DNA of 64,000 nucleotides, taken from Zasmidium citrigriseum (taxonomy: Eukaryota; Ascomycota; Dothideomycetes; Mycosphaerellales; Mycosphaerellaceae). Every line of letters begins with the position of its first letter. Within the stretch, counting starts at the first letter, position 1. This document shows, one piece after another, positions 63,564-64,000 of the stretch. The stretch is from contig NHNW01000006.1 in assembly GCA_002786025.1 (NCBI GenBank), forward strand, positions 372,001 to 436,000. The letters run 5' to 3'. The notes under the pieces are model-generated. The model did not search any database. It was given only the letters and a program-made list of their open reading frames with translations, and was not told the DNA's origin. Made by a program: the position numbers and the translations under genes.

Positions 63564-64000
63564 ATGGCAAACGACTCTCCAGAAGCAGTTATCGGTGAAC
63601 TGGTGGTCATGGGAACAGACCCACTACAAAAGCGCAATACTCTTGGAGCCGATTTCACCTCGACTGACCGTCACGACACCTATGACTTCATCAATCCCTC
63701 ACAATTCGACATGTCCGGCCGAACAGTCTTGGTGACCGGCGCATCAAAAGGCCTTGGAAAGGCATTCGCTATCAGCTATGCCAAAGCCGGGGCTTCCAAC
63801 ATCTGTATCGCCGCACGCTCGTCACTAGATGAAACCGAAAAGGAAGTCCAAGAAGCAGCAAAGGCCTTTGGGAGAGCGGCACCAAAAGTTTTGAGTCTGA
63901 AGATGGATGTGACGAAGCAAGAAGAAGTCGAGAAAGCCGCGAAAGAGGTTAGGCATACAAGTTCTCTTTTATCCTGGCAATACTAATCTCCAAGTCTCAT
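63564..64000 (+). CDS. short-chain dehydrogenase/reductase, 3'-partial
   Basis: First exon 63564-63947 (128 codons), then an intron with a gttagg donor and tactaatc branch point that runs past the window end. The protein starts MANDSPEAVIGELVVMGTDP. A classical SDR Rossmann motif is present, TVLVTGASKGLGKAFAISYA, with Thr-Gly-x3-Gly-x-Gly for NAD(P) binding; the basic Lys after the motif and RSS after strand 2 (CIAARSSLDET) favour NADP(H). DVT (KMDVTKQEE) marks the adenine-binding aspartate. The catalytic Tyr-x3-Lys lies outside the window, so substrate class cannot be given. An N-terminal extension of about 50 residues precedes the Rossmann domain. Confidence 0.88.

Noticed and set aside
1..64000. 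CRISPR array or prokaryotic operon structure
   Set aside because: No spaced direct repeats; genes are monocistronic with spliceosomal introns.

Overview
The window is nuclear DNA of a filamentous ascomycete, most likely a Dothideomycete of the Mycosphaerellales type. Genes have few or no introns of about 47-130 bp with gtaagt/gtgagt donors and ctaac/ctgac branch points. There are several Zn2Cys6 regulators and secreted proteins, a complete squalene epoxidase and Ncs6, and one transposon destroyed by CpA-directed RIP. The species assignment is inference.

Layout. 1-11 kb: a partial GPI-anchored alpha-L-fucosidase, squalene epoxidase (ERG1), an intergenic segment with hairpin and tRNA-like structure (about 3.63-3.85 kb), a coiled-coil protein, an NRAMP metal transporter, a broken GNAT acetyltransferase and a six-exon ferric reductase. 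11-29 kb: mostly conserved or lineage-specific housekeeping and orphan genes (F-box-like orphan, NCS6/CTU1 tRNA thiolase, an HSL-type hydrolase that has lost its catalytic serine, a large disordered protein, a 2EXR-like orphan, an LRR protein). 29.8-45.5 kb: a more accessory stretch with two small secreted proteins, a Dal5-type MFS carrier, a GNAT enzyme, a bZIP factor, a SAM methyltransferase with an aberrant motif I, two alpha/beta hydrolases and two tail-to-tail Zn2Cys6 regulators. No PKS, NRPS or terpene backbone enzyme is present.

45,584-49,079 is a 3.5-kb DNA transposon with 61-bp terminal inverted repeats and a 9-bp target duplication, which fits a Mutator-like element. Its interior has almost no CA or TG dinucleotides while CG persists, the mark of very heavy RIP. 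It sits 95 bp upstream of a Zn2Cys6 gene. Beyond it come a DUF1996 secreted protein, another Zn2Cys6 regulator, a mitochondrial-type cupin, an Argonaute family protein, the DEAD-box helicase Dbp9 and the first exon of an SDR.

The most interesting gene is the Argonaute (56,662-60,093, minus strand). It has recognisable N, linker, MID and PIWI landmarks, but the first two catalytic aspartates of PIWI are not visible, and a disordered insertion of about 150 residues splits the end of the PIWI domain. It looks like a non-slicing, lineage-specific Argonaute, in a genome that also shows RIP.
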